64,000 bases of DNA from Phycisphaeraceae bacterium (GCA_029260715.1 JAJDCS010000003.1:62001-126000), one strand, 5' to 3'. Shown: positions 16,997-26,396, numbered from the stretch's first letter. The notes: generated from the letters alone by a model not told the origin. Made by a program: numbers and translations.

Positions 16997-18628
16997 GTGT
17001 ACCCCACACTCAGAGATTTCATCCAAGCCCTCGACCAAGCCGGCGAACTGCACCGCGTCGCCGCCACCGTCTCGCCCATCCTTGAAGTCACCCAGATCGC
17101 CGACCGTGTCAGCAAAAGCAACGCCCCCAACGCAAGCCCACACGCACGCGACTTCGACCCACGCCACGCACACCTAGGCGGAAAAGCACTCCTATTCGAA
17201 AACGTCGAAGGCGCGACCGTCCCCCTAGCCATCAACACCTTCGGCAGCTACCGGCGAATGGAGATGGCGCTGGGCTGCGCCGAAGGCGGGTTCGAGGCAC
17301 TGGCCCAACAAGTCGCAAAGCTCGTCAAGCCCGAAACACCCACAGGCCTGATCGAGAAACTCAAAAAACTGCCCGAGCTCGCCAAGATCGCCTCGTACCC
17401 GCCCAAGGTCGTCCGATCCGGCATCTGCCAAGAAGCCGTCAAAACCGACAACGATATCGACCTGTTCCAATTCCCCATCATCAAGTGTTGGCCCGACGAC
17501 GGCGACCCCCGGAAGTTTGGGTATCCCGTGGATGCTCAGCAGCCCGGCAACGGGCGGTACATCACCTTCGCGGGCATCCACACCGTCCACCCCGAAACCA
17601 ACGACCGCAACGTCGGCATGTACCGCCTGCAACTACTCGACCGTCGCACCACCGCCATGCACTGGCACATCCACCACGACGGCGCACGACACTGGCGCGC
17701 CTGGAAGAAGCTGGGCAAGCCCATGCCCGCGGCCGTCGTGCTAGGCGGCGAGTCCGTGCTGCCCTACGCCGCCACCGCGCCGCTGCCCCCCGGTGTGTCC
17801 GAGCTCTTGTTCGCCGGCTTCCTCAACGGCCGTGGCATCGAGCTCGTCCAGTGCAAAACCGTCGACCTCCAAGTCCCCGCCAACGCCGAGATCGTCATCG
17901 AAGGGTTCGTCTCAACCGAATGCGGCCCCATCGGCTACGACCCACGCGCCAAAGGCCCAGACGGACAAACCATCCCCCTCGGCGACGGCGCCGCATTCGA
18001 AGGCCCCTTCGGCGACCACACAGGCTTCTACTCGTTGCCCGACCGATACCCCGTCTTCACCGTCACCGCCATCACCCACCGACGCGACCCCATCTACCCC
18101 ACCACCGTCGTCGGCCTGCCGCCACAAGAAGACTACTACATGGGCAAAGCCACCGAACGCATCTTCCTACCACTGCTAAAAACGCTCGTGCCCGACATCA
18201 TCGACTACCACCTGCCCATGTTCGGCTGCTTCCACAACTGCGCGTTTATAAAGATCGCCAAGGAATACCCCCTCCAAGCCAGGCGTGTCATGCACGCCAT
18301 CTGGGGCGCCGGGCAGATGGCCTGGACAAAGCTCATCGTCGTCGTCGACGAACACGTCAACGTCCACGACCAAGACGAGGTCATGTTCTACCTCTGCGCC
18401 AACTGCGACCCCGGCCGAGACGTGGAGATCGTCAACGGCCCGCTGGACATCCTCGACCACGCCGCCCCCCGCCTGGGCGCCGGGCACAAAATCGGCTTCG
18501 ACGCCACCGCAAAAATCCCAGGTGAGGAAGTCGCGGGCCACGCCGTGCGCGATTGGCCCACCGTGCTCAAAATGGACGACGCGGTCAAACAACTCGTCGA
18601 ACGCCGCTGGAGCGAGTACGGCCTGTAA
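16997..18628 (+). CDS. UbiD-family prenylated-flavin decarboxylase
   Basis: 543 residues. The UbiD family carries out non-oxidative decarboxylation of aromatic or unsaturated acids with prenylated FMN. The catalytic acidic motif is FEGPFGDHTGFYSLPDRYPV near residues 334-353 (E-x4-D), with ECGPIGYDPRAKGPDG before it and GLPPQEDYYMGKATERIFLP after it. The start is GTG at 16997 with the family-typical LRDFIQALDQAGEL directly after. In planctomycetes a homologue (MqnL) could serve the futalosine menaquinone route. No ubiX is in the window. The TAA stop overlaps the first base of a MITE at 18628. Confidence 0.9.
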   Translation: MYPTLRDFIQALDQAGELHRVAATVSPILEVTQIADRVSKSNAPNASPHARDFDPRHAHLGGKALLFENVEGATVPLAINTFGSYRRMEMALGCAEGGFEALAQQVAKLVKPETPTGLIEKLKKLPELAKIASYPPKVVRSGICQEAVKTDNDIDLFQFPIIKCWPDDGDPRKFGYPVDAQQPGNGRYITFAGIHTVHPETNDRNVGMYRLQLLDRRTTAMHWHIHHDGARHWRAWKKLGKPMPAAVVLGGESVLPYAATAPLPPGVSELLFAGFLNGRGIELVQCKTVDLQVPANAEIVIEGFVSTECGPIGYDPRAKGPDGQTIPLGDGAAFEGPFGDHTGFYSLPDRYPVFTVTAITHRRDPIYPTTVVGLPPQEDYYMGKATERIFLPLLKTLVPDIIDYHLPMFGCFHNCAFIKIAKEYPLQARRVMHAIWGAGQMAWTKLIVVVDEHVNVHDQDEVMFYLCANCDPGRDVEIVNGPLDILDHAAPRLGAGHKIGFDATAKIPGEEVAGHAVRDWPTVLKMDDAVKQLVERRWSEYGL

Positions 18629-18731
18629 TACGGATCTCGATTAATAATGAGTCACCCACAACGAGCCGCGACCGTCAGGGAGCGGTCTCTTTATAGGCTT
18701 AAATCGACTCAAAATTAATCCGAATCCGTAT
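18628..18731. mobile_element. MITE, ATACGGAT-type ends, GACCG hairpin core
   Basis: 104 bp with both ends intact. Left ATACGGATCTCGATTAAT then AATGAGTC; right end, complemented, ATACGGATTCGGATTAAT then TTTGAGTC: 20 of 26 positions match. The core is GAGCCGCGACCGTCAGGGAG plus CGGTC. TAA flanks it on both sides (18626-18628 and 18731-18733). The left TAA is the stop codon of ubiD. Confidence 0.8.
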
Positions 18732-18760
18732 AACCGCACACACACCGCCCCACCCCCCCC

Positions 18761-18792
18761 AAAAAAAAAGCCCACGGAATAAATCCGTGGGC
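18761..18792 (-). terminator. Rho-independent terminator for the minus-strand membrane protein gene
   Basis: On the minus strand GCCCACGGA, loop TTTAT, TCCGTGGGC is a perfect 9-bp stem followed by nine T. It lies 52 bp after the stop at 18845. Confidence 0.9.
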
Positions 18793-18844
18793 CTCCGCTT
18801 CAAAAAGGAGCCACCCGAATACGGTGGGTAAATTCTCGCTTGGC

Positions 18845-19567
18845 TTACGCCGCCGCCGCCTTGCCCTTGCTCGGGCTGGGCGTGTTGTAAGCCTCGAATT
18901 CCTGAAGGATAAACCCGATCAACGCCGGCACCAAGACCAGCAACGGCAGCACCGTCGCGTGCGCGGAGATACCGCGTATCACACCGTCTCGGAACATGTC
19001 CACGTTCAGAAGCAACGCCACCCCCCCAAGCACCGCGATCGTCGACCCGCTCACCGACGTGAACATCATGATCGCCAGTTTGAACAAGATAAACGCCAGC
19101 ATGCCGCAGATCAGCAAGCCCATCAACGCGCCCACCCAGTAGTGCTGGGCTACCGAGTTGTCGGACAGTAACCTGCTCAACGCCGTCCACGAGTTCGCCC
19201 CCACAAACGCGCCCGCCAAACCCCCCAGCGCCGAGACCGCGTATTTCATCATCGGGAAGCAAGTCACCGCCATCAGCAGCGCCAAGCAACCCGCCACGAT
19301 GTACTCCGCGTTGATCTTCTTGCCGAGGTAATAACCCGCGAAAGCGCCGATGCTCAACGCCAGGATCACCGTCACCGTCTTGTAGATCTTGTACCCTTGG
19401 AACAGGCAGATCAGCCCGGCCGTCAGGAACACCACCGCCCACACCGCACTCAACGCCTGCAGGCTCTCGATCAGCACCTCCGGGTGCGCCAGGGTATCCA
19501 GCCGGGAAAAAATCCCGATCACGCTGTCGAACACGCTCATCTCGGCTTTGGCTAGTGTGGCGAACAT
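18845..19567 (-). CDS. Multi-pass membrane protein (DUF4203-like)
   Basis: 240 residues with about seven hydrophobic helices rich in Gly and Ala, for example VWAVVFLTAGLICLFQGYKI, AFAGYYLGKK and LLICGMLAFILFKLAIMMF. The pattern of a Gly-rich GAFAGYYLG helix resembles the TMEM198/DUF4203 group, of unknown role. The C-terminus PSPSKGKAAAA is polar. The ATG at 19567 has AAGGAG upstream. A second, similar-looking membrane gene lies directly upstream on the same strand, so both may form one operon ending at the terminator at 18761. Confidence 0.7.
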   Translation of the reverse strand: MFATLAKAEMSVFDSVIGIFSRLDTLAHPEVLIESLQALSAVWAVVFLTAGLICLFQGYKIYKTVTVILALSIGAFAGYYLGKKINAEYIVAGCLALLMAVTCFPMMKYAVSALGGLAGAFVGANSWTALSRLLSDNSVAQHYWVGALMGLLICGMLAFILFKLAIMMFTSVSGSTIAVLGGVALLLNVDMFRDGVIRGISAHATVLPLLVLVPALIGFILQEFEAYNTPSPSKGKAAAA

Positions 19568-19708
19568 GGGTCGGCTCCTTGTGTCGTAGGTGTGCTCACC
19601 GCGCCCGTTACTGGGTAGGGCTTGCGAGCCTGGCCGTGGTTCCTTGATCACGCCGGCTTGAACGCCCAACGGCTACCCCGGGGCTCACGTTCAAATGAGC
19701 AAACGTTT

Positions 19709-20494
19709 TCACCTATCGGCTTTAGGATTCAGAACCGTCCACTGGGCCGCCGCGCCCACCAGGGTTATCAGACCCACTGTGACAACAGCCACGCGCCCCT
19801 CCCCGGCAGGCCAGACCGGCGAGGCGGGGGAAAGAATTGTAAACAGACTATCCAACCCCACTAACACCAAAAGCGACCCCACCAGAGCAAGCAAAATCGA
19901 CACCGATTGATTCGGGTATATCAACCCCGTCAACAGCCCAAGAACCGCCATGATCGACGCGGTGACCACCATCGTGCGATGGGTTATGGGACCAAGATCA
20001 TCCCACCACGCGCGCACCACCGGCGCGTGGCCCTCGTACACCGCCTCCAAGCGATCGCGGTAAGACCCCTCGACATCCGCCAAGCCACCACGTGATACCT
20101 CACCCCCGACAGGCAGCGGCACACCCTCCCACATCAAGCTCGCCGTCGGCACCGCCACCGCCAGCAGCACCGCAAACCCCACGCCCACCCACACCTTGAA
20201 AAACACCAGCCCGATCAAGAACCCGCCGATCGCCCCGCCGATCACCGCCATGGTCGTCCCGCCGCCCGCCTGCCCGCTCCAAGCCAAACCACCCGCTGCC
20301 CCCAGCGCCAGCCCCAACCCCGCACAACCCGGCCGAGCCAGACGCCCACCCAGCAACAGCAGCACCGTCCCCACACACACCGCAACCGCCAACAACACAA
20401 GACGCAGCAACGCCAAACCGCCTTCCGTAGCAACATGCTCCGTCGCGGCGAGGCTGTACAGCACCGTGGCTGAATCGCTAGTCAAAAACGGCAT
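19709..20494 (-). CDS. Multi-pass membrane protein, possible paralogue of its neighbour
   Basis: 261 residues. Helices include LLRLVLLAVAVCVGTVLLLL, GCAGLGLALGAAGGLAW, MAVIGGAIGGFLIGLVFFKV and SILLALVGSLLVLVGLDSLF. A soluble loop of about 55 residues (GGEVSRGGLADVEGSYRDRL to WWDDLGPI) sits in the centre. The GGAIGGFLIG helix mirrors the GAFAGYYLG helix of the downstream protein. No function is known. The ATG at 20494 lies behind AGGAGAG. Confidence 0.65.
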   Translation of the reverse strand: MPFLTSDSATVLYSLAATEHVATEGGLALLRLVLLAVAVCVGTVLLLLGGRLARPGCAGLGLALGAAGGLAWSGQAGGGTTMAVIGGAIGGFLIGLVFFKVWVGVGFAVLLAVAVPTASLMWEGVPLPVGGEVSRGGLADVEGSYRDRLEAVYEGHAPVVRAWWDDLGPITHRTMVVTASIMAVLGLLTGLIYPNQSVSILLALVGSLLVLVGLDSLFTILSPASPVWPAGEGRVAVVTVGLITLVGAAAQWTVLNPKADR

Positions 20495-20584
20495 GACCGG
20501 GCTCTCCTACTTCAATCATACCCGCCACGACCAGGCCGTTTCCTCCATCCACCCACACCATTTCATCGCTACAATGCTGGTCTT

Positions 20585-21679
20585 ATGCCCACCGACGACC
20601 CCACAGCCCACCTCGACCCCCTGCGCCGCCGTATCGACGAGCTCGACGAGCAGCTCGTCGCACTGCTCAACGAACGCGCCAAAGTCGTCGTCGAGATCGG
20701 CCGCGTCAAGCAAGACACCGACTCGCCCATCTACGCACCCGCCAGAGAGCGACAGGTGCTCGACAAAATCCGCAGCCACAACCAAGGCCCGCTCACAGAC
20801 ACATGCTTCGAAGCCATTTGGCGTGAACTCATGAGCGGCAGCTTCGCGCTGGAGCGCCCGCTAACCGTGGGCTACCTGGGCCCGCAAGGCTCCTTCAGCC
20901 ACCTCGCCGCCAAGCTCAAGTTCGGATCAAGTGTTACATATAAAAACCTCGAAGACATCGCCTCGGTCTTTTCCGAAACCCTCCAAGGCCGCACCGACCT
21001 GGGCCTGGTCCCCATCGAAAACTCAGCCATGGGCGGCATCGGCGAGACACTCGACTCCTTCTTGAACGCCCAGGTCCACGTCTTCGCCGAGGTGCTCATC
21101 CAGGTACACCACAACCTCCTGGCCAACTGCCCCATCGAGCAGGTCAAACGCGTCTACTCCAAGCCCGAGGTCTTCAGCCAGTGCAGGAAGTGGGTCGCCC
21201 AGCACATGCCCCACGCCGAACGCATCCACGTCGCGTCAAGCTCCAGAGCCGCCGAAATGGCCGGCAAAGAACCAAACGCCGCCGCAGTCGGCTCCACACT
21301 CGCAGCCGAGATCTACAACCTGCGCACACAAGCCGCCAAAATTGAGGACAACCCCAACAACATCACGCGATTCTTCGTCATCTCACCCCAGCAGGCCAAG
21401 CCCTCCGGCGACGACAAAACCGCCATCATGTTCACCACCGCACACAAGCCCGGATCGCTCGCCGACGTGCTCGACATCTTCCGAGACAACGGCCTAAACC
21501 TCACCCACATCGATAAACGCCCAAGCCAACGCGTCAACTGGGAGTACTACTTCTTCGCCGACTTCCTCGGCCACCAATCACAGCCGCACGTCGCAAAAGC
21601 GATCGAAGCCGCACGCGAGCACTGCCTCCAACTCACCGTCCTGGGCTCGTTCCCACGCGCCGGCGAAGTGTTGGCGTAA
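20585..21679 (+). CDS. pheA: Bifunctional chorismate mutase/prephenate dehydratase
   Basis: 364 residues in three parts: chorismate mutase (about 10-90, LRRRIDELDEQLVALLNERA), prephenate dehydratase (about 95-280, GYLGPQGSFSHLAA to NNITRFFVI) and an ACT domain (about 285-360). It makes phenylpyruvate on the way to phenylalanine. The dehydratase Thr-Arg-Phe motif (TRFF) is intact. In the ACT domain the feedback motif usually ESRP reads DKRP (THIDKRPSQRVNWEYYFFAD), and GALV reads GSLA, so Phe inhibition may differ. tyrA lies 6 kb downstream on the same strand, separate from it. Confidence 0.95.
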   Translation: MPTDDPTAHLDPLRRRIDELDEQLVALLNERAKVVVEIGRVKQDTDSPIYAPARERQVLDKIRSHNQGPLTDTCFEAIWRELMSGSFALERPLTVGYLGPQGSFSHLAAKLKFGSSVTYKNLEDIASVFSETLQGRTDLGLVPIENSAMGGIGETLDSFLNAQVHVFAEVLIQVHHNLLANCPIEQVKRVYSKPEVFSQCRKWVAQHMPHAERIHVASSSRAAEMAGKEPNAAAVGSTLAAEIYNLRTQAAKIEDNPNNITRFFVISPQQAKPSGDDKTAIMFTTAHKPGSLADVLDIFRDNGLNLTHIDKRPSQRVNWEYYFFADFLGHQSQPHVAKAIEAAREHCLQLTVLGSFPRAGEVLA

Positions 21680-21681
21680 AA

Positions 21682-21750
21682 ATGCGGATTGTGATTAATC
21701 TGCAGTCGCCCACGACGAGCCGCGACCGTGAGGGAGCGGTTTCTTCTCAC
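21682..21750. repeat. Left part of an ATACGGAT-type element with GACCG core
   Basis: ATGCGGATTGTGATTAATC, then the core GAGCCGCGACCGTGAGGGAG plus CGGT. The right end is missing. It begins 3 bp after the pheA stop. Confidence 0.6.
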
Positions 21751-21768
21751 AATTGCATTGACTTCGAA

Positions 21769-21873
21769 TTAGAGCAACTTGCGTCATTGGGTGCCACTGG
21801 CGGCTTGTCCGCCAGTGCGAAACACCTTGGAATGCCTCGTTTGAATGGACAAAAAATGATGCTTGTTGCGATA
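21769..21873. mobile_element. MITE, TAGAGC-type ends, TGGCGG hairpin core (copy G)
   Basis: 105 bp from TTAGAGCAACTTGCGTCATT to AATGATGCTTGTTGCGATAG; the complemented right end reads CTATCGCAACAAGCATCATT, a clear inverted match. The core is GGGTGCCACTGGCGG, TTGT, CCGCCAGTG. It abuts copy F head to tail. Confidence 0.7.
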
Positions 21874-21997
21874 GAACGTTTGGCGTGATTATCCGCCACC
21901 ATATTCGGTGCCGGGTATCATGGTGCACCGCATTTCACGGCTTGCAAGCAAGCCGTGCCACCCAGCGAATAGCGATTAATCATGCCATTTGTTCTAA
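21872..21997 (-). mobile_element. MITE, TAGAGC-type ends, GGCTTGC hairpin core (copy F)
   Basis: 126 bp in inverted orientation. On the minus strand it runs TTAGAACAAATGGCATGATT, the core GGGTGGCACGGCTTGC/GCAAGCCGTG, then GATAATCACGCCAAACGTTC. It joins copy G at 21872. Confidence 0.75.
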
Positions 21998-22031
21998 TCT
22001 AGATGTGTACAAGACGGCAACCATGGCGCAT

Positions 22032-23252
22032 TTATTCCCCCCGCCACGCCAACTCACCCGTCGCCAGCTTCATCAGCAGCAACGCCGACAGCTTCGCCCG
22101 CTCCGTCAAGCTATCCAACAATAAATATTCATCGCCGCTGTGAATACGCCCCCCGCGTGGCCCAAGCGAGTCCACCGTCGCCAGCCCCGCCGCCGCAAGC
22201 TTGTTCCCGTCGCAAACCCCACCCGTCGGCTCCCAACGGATCGACAACCCAAGATCACGACCGCACGCAGCCACATGGTCGAACAACACACCCGTCGGCC
22301 CGTCCATCGGCTTGGGAGGCGAAGTCCAACCGCCGTGCAACTCAACCGTAACCCCGTCGCGCTGCCGAACCCCATCCACCACCCGCTCCACCGACTCTTC
22401 AATAGCACCCTGCGCCGCCGCGTCCACCGCGCGCACGTTGAAACGGCAGATCGCCAAATCCGGCACCACGTTCAGCGGCCCGCCGCCCTCAACGCGACCA
22501 ACATTCACAACCGCCCCCGCCACCGACTCGTTGAGCGAACTCAACGCCGTGATCATCACCGCCATCGCGTCGATTGCGCTACGCCCCTGCCCGAAGTCCC
22601 GCCCCACATGCGCCGGCTTGCCGCGGATCACAGCCGTGTAGTTGCCCGATCCACCACGCGCCCCGACAAGCGTCCCGTCCGGGTGCGTCGGTTCAAACAC
22701 CAAACCAACGTGGTTACGCTTCGCGCACTGTTGCAACAAACCAAGCGAACCCGGCGAGCCGATCTCTTCGTCGGTGTTGACGAGCACCTCCCACCCCAGC
22801 CCGTCTGCCAGCCCGCTCCGCTCCAGCGCCTCCAACGCCACGAGCATCACCGCCAACCCGCCCTTCGCGTCCGCCACGCCCGGGCCGTTCAGCGTGTTCG
22901 CGTCGATTTGCTTCACACTTTGAAAAGGGTGGTCCGCCCCATACACCGTGTCCATGTGGATGCCCAGAAACACGCGAAGCCCCGCGTCTCCCCGCTTCGT
23001 GATCCGCACCGCCGGCGCCAACGCCCGCTGCCGCTCAACGCCCCCCGAGTCGATAGACACACACGGGGCCAACGCCACCAGCCCACAGTCGCCACCCACA
23101 GGCTCGAAGTCCGCCACAAGATCAGCCGTGAACGCCTCCAGCCCCGCCACGTTGGCCGAGCCCGTGTTCATCCCCGCCCACCGGCTCACAAGCCCAACCA
23201 TCCGGTCGTGCTGCGAGTCAATCCAATCAAGCGTCGGCTGGTATCGGCTCAT
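22032..23252 (-). CDS. M20-family metallopeptidase (carboxypeptidase G2-like)
   Basis: 406 residues. M20 enzymes are dizinc hydrolases of peptides or acyl-amino acids. All metal ligands are visible in order: GIHMDTV (His), GPGVADAKGG (bridging Asp), NTDEEIGSPGS (catalytic Glu and ligand Glu), VFEPTHPDG (Glu or Asp) and GGRIHSGDEYLL (His). The dimerisation domain lies between (GKPAHVGRDFGQGRSAIDAM). The ATG at 23252 is preferred as homology begins nearby; an in-frame ATG at 23279 is possible and neither has a strong ribosome site. Substrate unknown. The last codons are next to MITE debris. Confidence 0.87.
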   Translation of the reverse strand: MSRYQPTLDWIDSQHDRMVGLVSRWAGMNTGSANVAGLEAFTADLVADFEPVGGDCGLVALAPCVSIDSGGVERQRALAPAVRITKRGDAGLRVFLGIHMDTVYGADHPFQSVKQIDANTLNGPGVADAKGGLAVMLVALEALERSGLADGLGWEVLVNTDEEIGSPGSLGLLQQCAKRNHVGLVFEPTHPDGTLVGARGGSGNYTAVIRGKPAHVGRDFGQGRSAIDAMAVMITALSSLNESVAGAVVNVGRVEGGGPLNVVPDLAICRFNVRAVDAAAQGAIEESVERVVDGVRQRDGVTVELHGGWTSPPKPMDGPTGVLFDHVAACGRDLGLSIRWEPTGGVCDGNKLAAAGLATVDSLGPRGGRIHSGDEYLLLDSLTERAKLSALLLMKLATGELAWRGE

Positions 23253-23406
23253 CCCGCTATGAATGTCGGCTCTTATCATGCCGCGATTGACTTTTTTATA
23301 CGCCACGCACCGCCGGGCTGCTTGGATATCACACCCCTTGCGGTTTAGGAATAAGATCACCGCCAACAGGGTATCCCCGCCGGACTCTCAACCACAGGAG
23401 CCCATC

Positions 23407-23856
23407 ATGGACCGCAGAGAACTCGACTACAAAGACTTCGACCAACTCATCGCCGACGCCAAACGGCTGCACGAGCATGGCTACGACAAAGCCGGGCGGT
23501 GGGACCTCAGCCAAACCTGTGAACACCTGAGCTTCGCCATGAACCAGTCGCTCGACGGGTACACCTTCAAAGGCCCGTGGTTCCTGCGGAAAGTCCTTGT
23601 CCCGCTGTTCGTCAAGCGGTCATTCTACAAGTCACGCAAGATCCAAGCGGGCCTGCCCGCGCCCGACGGGTCGGTGTTCGATCCTATCGACGAGTCGCAA
23701 GCCGTCCAGGCTTTTCTCAACACGACCCAACGCGTCAAGCAAACCCAGCAATGGCCGCACTTGCACCCGATTTTTGAGAAACTCACCAACGACCAGTGGC
23801 GTCAGTTCCATCTCATCCACGCCGCACACCACTTCAGCTTCCTGATACCGAAGTAG
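23407..23856 (+). CDS. DUF1569 protein (DinB-like fold)
   Basis: 149 residues. The pattern WDLSQTCEHLSFAMNQSLDG near 40-59 and a C-terminal HLIHAAHHFSFL fit DUF1569, a four-helix DinB-like family whose His residues may hold a metal. The ATG at 23407 follows CAGGAG by 7 bases; an earlier in-frame ATG at 23263 gives no conserved sequence and overlaps the divergent M20 gene. Role unknown. Confidence 0.8.
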   Translation: MDRRELDYKDFDQLIADAKRLHEHGYDKAGRWDLSQTCEHLSFAMNQSLDGYTFKGPWFLRKVLVPLFVKRSFYKSRKIQAGLPAPDGSVFDPIDESQAVQAFLNTTQRVKQTQQWPHLHPIFEKLTNDQWRQFHLIHAAHHFSFLIPK

Positions 23857-23888
23857 CCGCCCGTCCCGCCTAGTTTTGATGGTTGGCC

Positions 23889-26396
23889 TTACTCGCCCGC
23901 CGCCGGTGTCGCGTCTGTCCCGTCCTCGGTGATGCTCGACCAATCCATCTTGCCGATCAGCTTGAACATCAACACCGTCGCCACCGCCGCGTACACCGCG
24001 TAGCCCAGGCTCTGGTAGTACAGCCCGAAGCAAGCCTTGCCCAAGCAAAAAATCCCCGCGAACAGCCCGGTGGTCCCCAACGCCCAGCACGCCCACTCCA
24101 GCCAACCCACCGTCAGGTGATTGGGGTGGCCCGCCTTGATCGCGATGTCGTTCCACAAACCCGCCGGCCTCACTCTTTGGTAAAATTTGATCAACTGCGA
24201 CTCTTTCTCCGCCGGCGTCAGCTTTGTCACCGTGATCCATATCACCGTCGATAACACCAGGTTAATCGTGAACCGCACCGGGTAGCCCTGGTCCCCGTTC
24301 AGGTAATACGCGGGCAGCCCCACCGCCTCGAACAGCTTGTGAAACAGTGGCGTGTAGTTCAGCAAGCTAAAAATCGTCAGCGACGCCGTCATCGCCGAGA
24401 TCTCCGACCACGCGCTGATCCGCCACCAGTACCACCGCAGCAGAAGCGCGAAACCCGCGCCCGACATCATCTCAAAGAACACCAGCCACCCCGTCGCGAT
24501 CGAATCCGATAGGAACGCGTACACGCCCGCCAAAATCGCGAGCAGCACCGTCACCACCTGCGACACAATCACAAACGCCCGCTCACTGCCCGTGGGGTGG
24601 ATGAACCGCTTGTAAAGGTCGTTGACCAGGTACGACGCGCCGAAGTTCACGTGCGTCGAAATCGTCGACATGTACGCCGCCATCAGCGCCGCCACCAGCA
24701 TCCCCTTCAGCCCCACCGGCAGGTACATCATGAGCATGATGATGTACGCGTGCTCCGCGTCGTAGTGATCGCCGTAAACCGTGATATCCGGGATCAGGAA
24801 CAGCGACGCCACCCCCACCACGATCCAAGGCCAGGGCCGCAGCACGAAGTTCGCCAAGTTGAACCACAGCATCGCCAGCACCGAGTGCTTCTCGTCCTTG
24901 CAGGAGAACAGCCGCTGCGACAGGTACCCGCCGCCCTCGCCGCCCGCCCACCACTGCAAGCCCAAAAATACCACCAGCGCCCACACCGCCAACAGCCCGC
25001 CCCCCTTCAGATCGAACGGCGGTAAAAAGCTCGTGATCTTCGGCGTTGAGATCACCCGGTCCTGCCGCCACGCCGCCATGATCTCGCTCTTGTTCGCCAC
25101 GCCCGCACCGTCCAACCGCGACAGCAGCGTTTCCTCAGACAAAGATAGATCGGGGAACCGGTAATACCCCAGCGGCTCGCGCCCCGGCGGCGGGTCTTTC
25201 ACCAGCACCCCAGTGCTCAAAATCCGCTTTACCGTGTCTGATTGGCTAAACGCGGCCTCGCTCACCGTGTACGCCCGCTTCCACAACCGGATCACACGCC
25301 CCACTCGCCGTTTGTCCGCGCCCATCTGCTCAAGCCATTGGCTGACTTGGGCTTCCGTCAGCCCCCCCGCGTCCCACATCAGGCTCGCCGGATCGTCCGC
25401 CGCATCCTTGAATAATTCAGCCTCGATCTTCGCCACCAGCGGCGCGTCGTCGTCGCCCCCATCACCCGCCGCGTCATCGCCAACCCCCTCCGCGTCCGCC
25501 CTGCCGGACAGCGCCTTCTCCAACGCCGCCACCGACACCAGCCGCCGATCCACCGGCGCCTGGTTGCGCACGCGCCCGTCGTTCACCGCCGCCGTCGCCT
25601 GCTCCACCATGCTCTTGGCACCGCCAGACGCGATCAGCGCCGCGATCATCAAGATCACCGTCCCCGTCATCGCCAGCGTGAACTGGAAGAAGTCCGTAGC
25701 CATCACCCCCCACATCCCCGAAACAGTCGTGTACCCCACCGCGAACGTGAAGCACAAAATAATCGCCGTCGCTTTGGCGGGGATGATCAACTCGCCGATC
25801 ACCGGCAGGTGAACAATCTGCGACACGTCCACCTGCGTCGCCACCTCCAGCCCCTTGGCCACCAGTTCCGGCAGCCACTGACCCTTAAGAAAAACTATGG
25901 TGGGGATGTCCAGCGTCACGTCCATGATCTTCGTCATGGCAAGCGTCACCCAACCCATCACCAGCGTGTTTTGGACAAGCGCCCGGAACGTCGCGTGGAA
26001 GATCCGCAGACCCGCCGCCGGCGCGCCCGAGTACCGCAGCTCGTTCAGCTCCACGTCCGTCAGGATCGCCGCCCGCCGCCACAGACGCGCGTAGAAAAAC
26101 GTGCACAGCATCATCCCCATGATGCCGCCCCACCAGAACCAGTTCCGCTCCAAACCGCTGGTCCGCATCCAACCCGAGATCACCAACGGCGTGTCAGCCG
26201 CGAAAGACGTCGCCACAATCGACGTCCCCGCTACCCACCACGTCATCTTCCGACCCGCCACGAAGTAGTCCGTCAGGCTCGTGATCGCCTTGCGAGAAAA
26301 ATAAATGCCGATCCCCGTCGTCACCGTAAAAAACGCGAGGATGACCAGCCAGTCCCAGATGACAAGCGGTGCGATTGTTTGAGTGGGCGTAGGCAA
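23889..26396 (-). CDS. Sodium:solute symporter with a large soluble insert
   Basis: 835 residues, well above the 500-650 usual for the SSS family. The N-terminal half has the helices WDWLVILAFFTVTTGIGIYF, then DYFVAGRKMTWWVAGTSIVA and GYTTVSGMWGVMATDFFQF, the SSS signature. Residues about 262-455 form a hydrophilic stretch with an acidic run (GDDAAGDGGDDDAP) and no helices. The membrane part resumes at GGLLAVWALVVFLGLQWWAG and continues with LVAALMAAYMSTISTHVNFG, a conserved sodium-site helix. The solute is unknown. The insert has the same C-rich + strand composition as the rest, so it is not an obvious recent acquisition. Confidence 0.88.
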   Translation of the reverse strand: MPTPTQTIAPLVIWDWLVILAFFTVTTGIGIYFSRKAITSLTDYFVAGRKMTWWVAGTSIVATSFAADTPLVISGWMRTSGLERNWFWWGGIMGMMLCTFFYARLWRRAAILTDVELNELRYSGAPAAGLRIFHATFRALVQNTLVMGWVTLAMTKIMDVTLDIPTIVFLKGQWLPELVAKGLEVATQVDVSQIVHLPVIGELIIPAKATAIILCFTFAVGYTTVSGMWGVMATDFFQFTLAMTGTVILMIAALIASGGAKSMVEQATAAVNDGRVRNQAPVDRRLVSVAALEKALSGRADAEGVGDDAAGDGGDDDAPLVAKIEAELFKDAADDPASLMWDAGGLTEAQVSQWLEQMGADKRRVGRVIRLWKRAYTVSEAAFSQSDTVKRILSTGVLVKDPPPGREPLGYYRFPDLSLSEETLLSRLDGAGVANKSEIMAAWRQDRVISTPKITSFLPPFDLKGGGLLAVWALVVFLGLQWWAGGEGGGYLSQRLFSCKDEKHSVLAMLWFNLANFVLRPWPWIVVGVASLFLIPDITVYGDHYDAEHAYIIMLMMYLPVGLKGMLVAALMAAYMSTISTHVNFGASYLVNDLYKRFIHPTGSERAFVIVSQVVTVLLAILAGVYAFLSDSIATGWLVFFEMMSGAGFALLLRWYWWRISAWSEISAMTASLTIFSLLNYTPLFHKLFEAVGLPAYYLNGDQGYPVRFTINLVLSTVIWITVTKLTPAEKESQLIKFYQRVRPAGLWNDIAIKAGHPNHLTVGWLEWACWALGTTGLFAGIFCLGKACFGLYYQSLGYAVYAAVATVLMFKLIGKMDWSSITEDGTDATPAAGE

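Noticed and set aside
17485-18525. 346-codon + strand frame inside ubiD
   Set aside because: Out-of-frame shadow of ubiD; the product is almost entirely Arg, His and Pro.
22140-23348. 402-codon + strand frame opposite the M20 peptidase
   Set aside because: The M20 metal ligands on the minus strand are all in place, so this frame is its antisense shadow.
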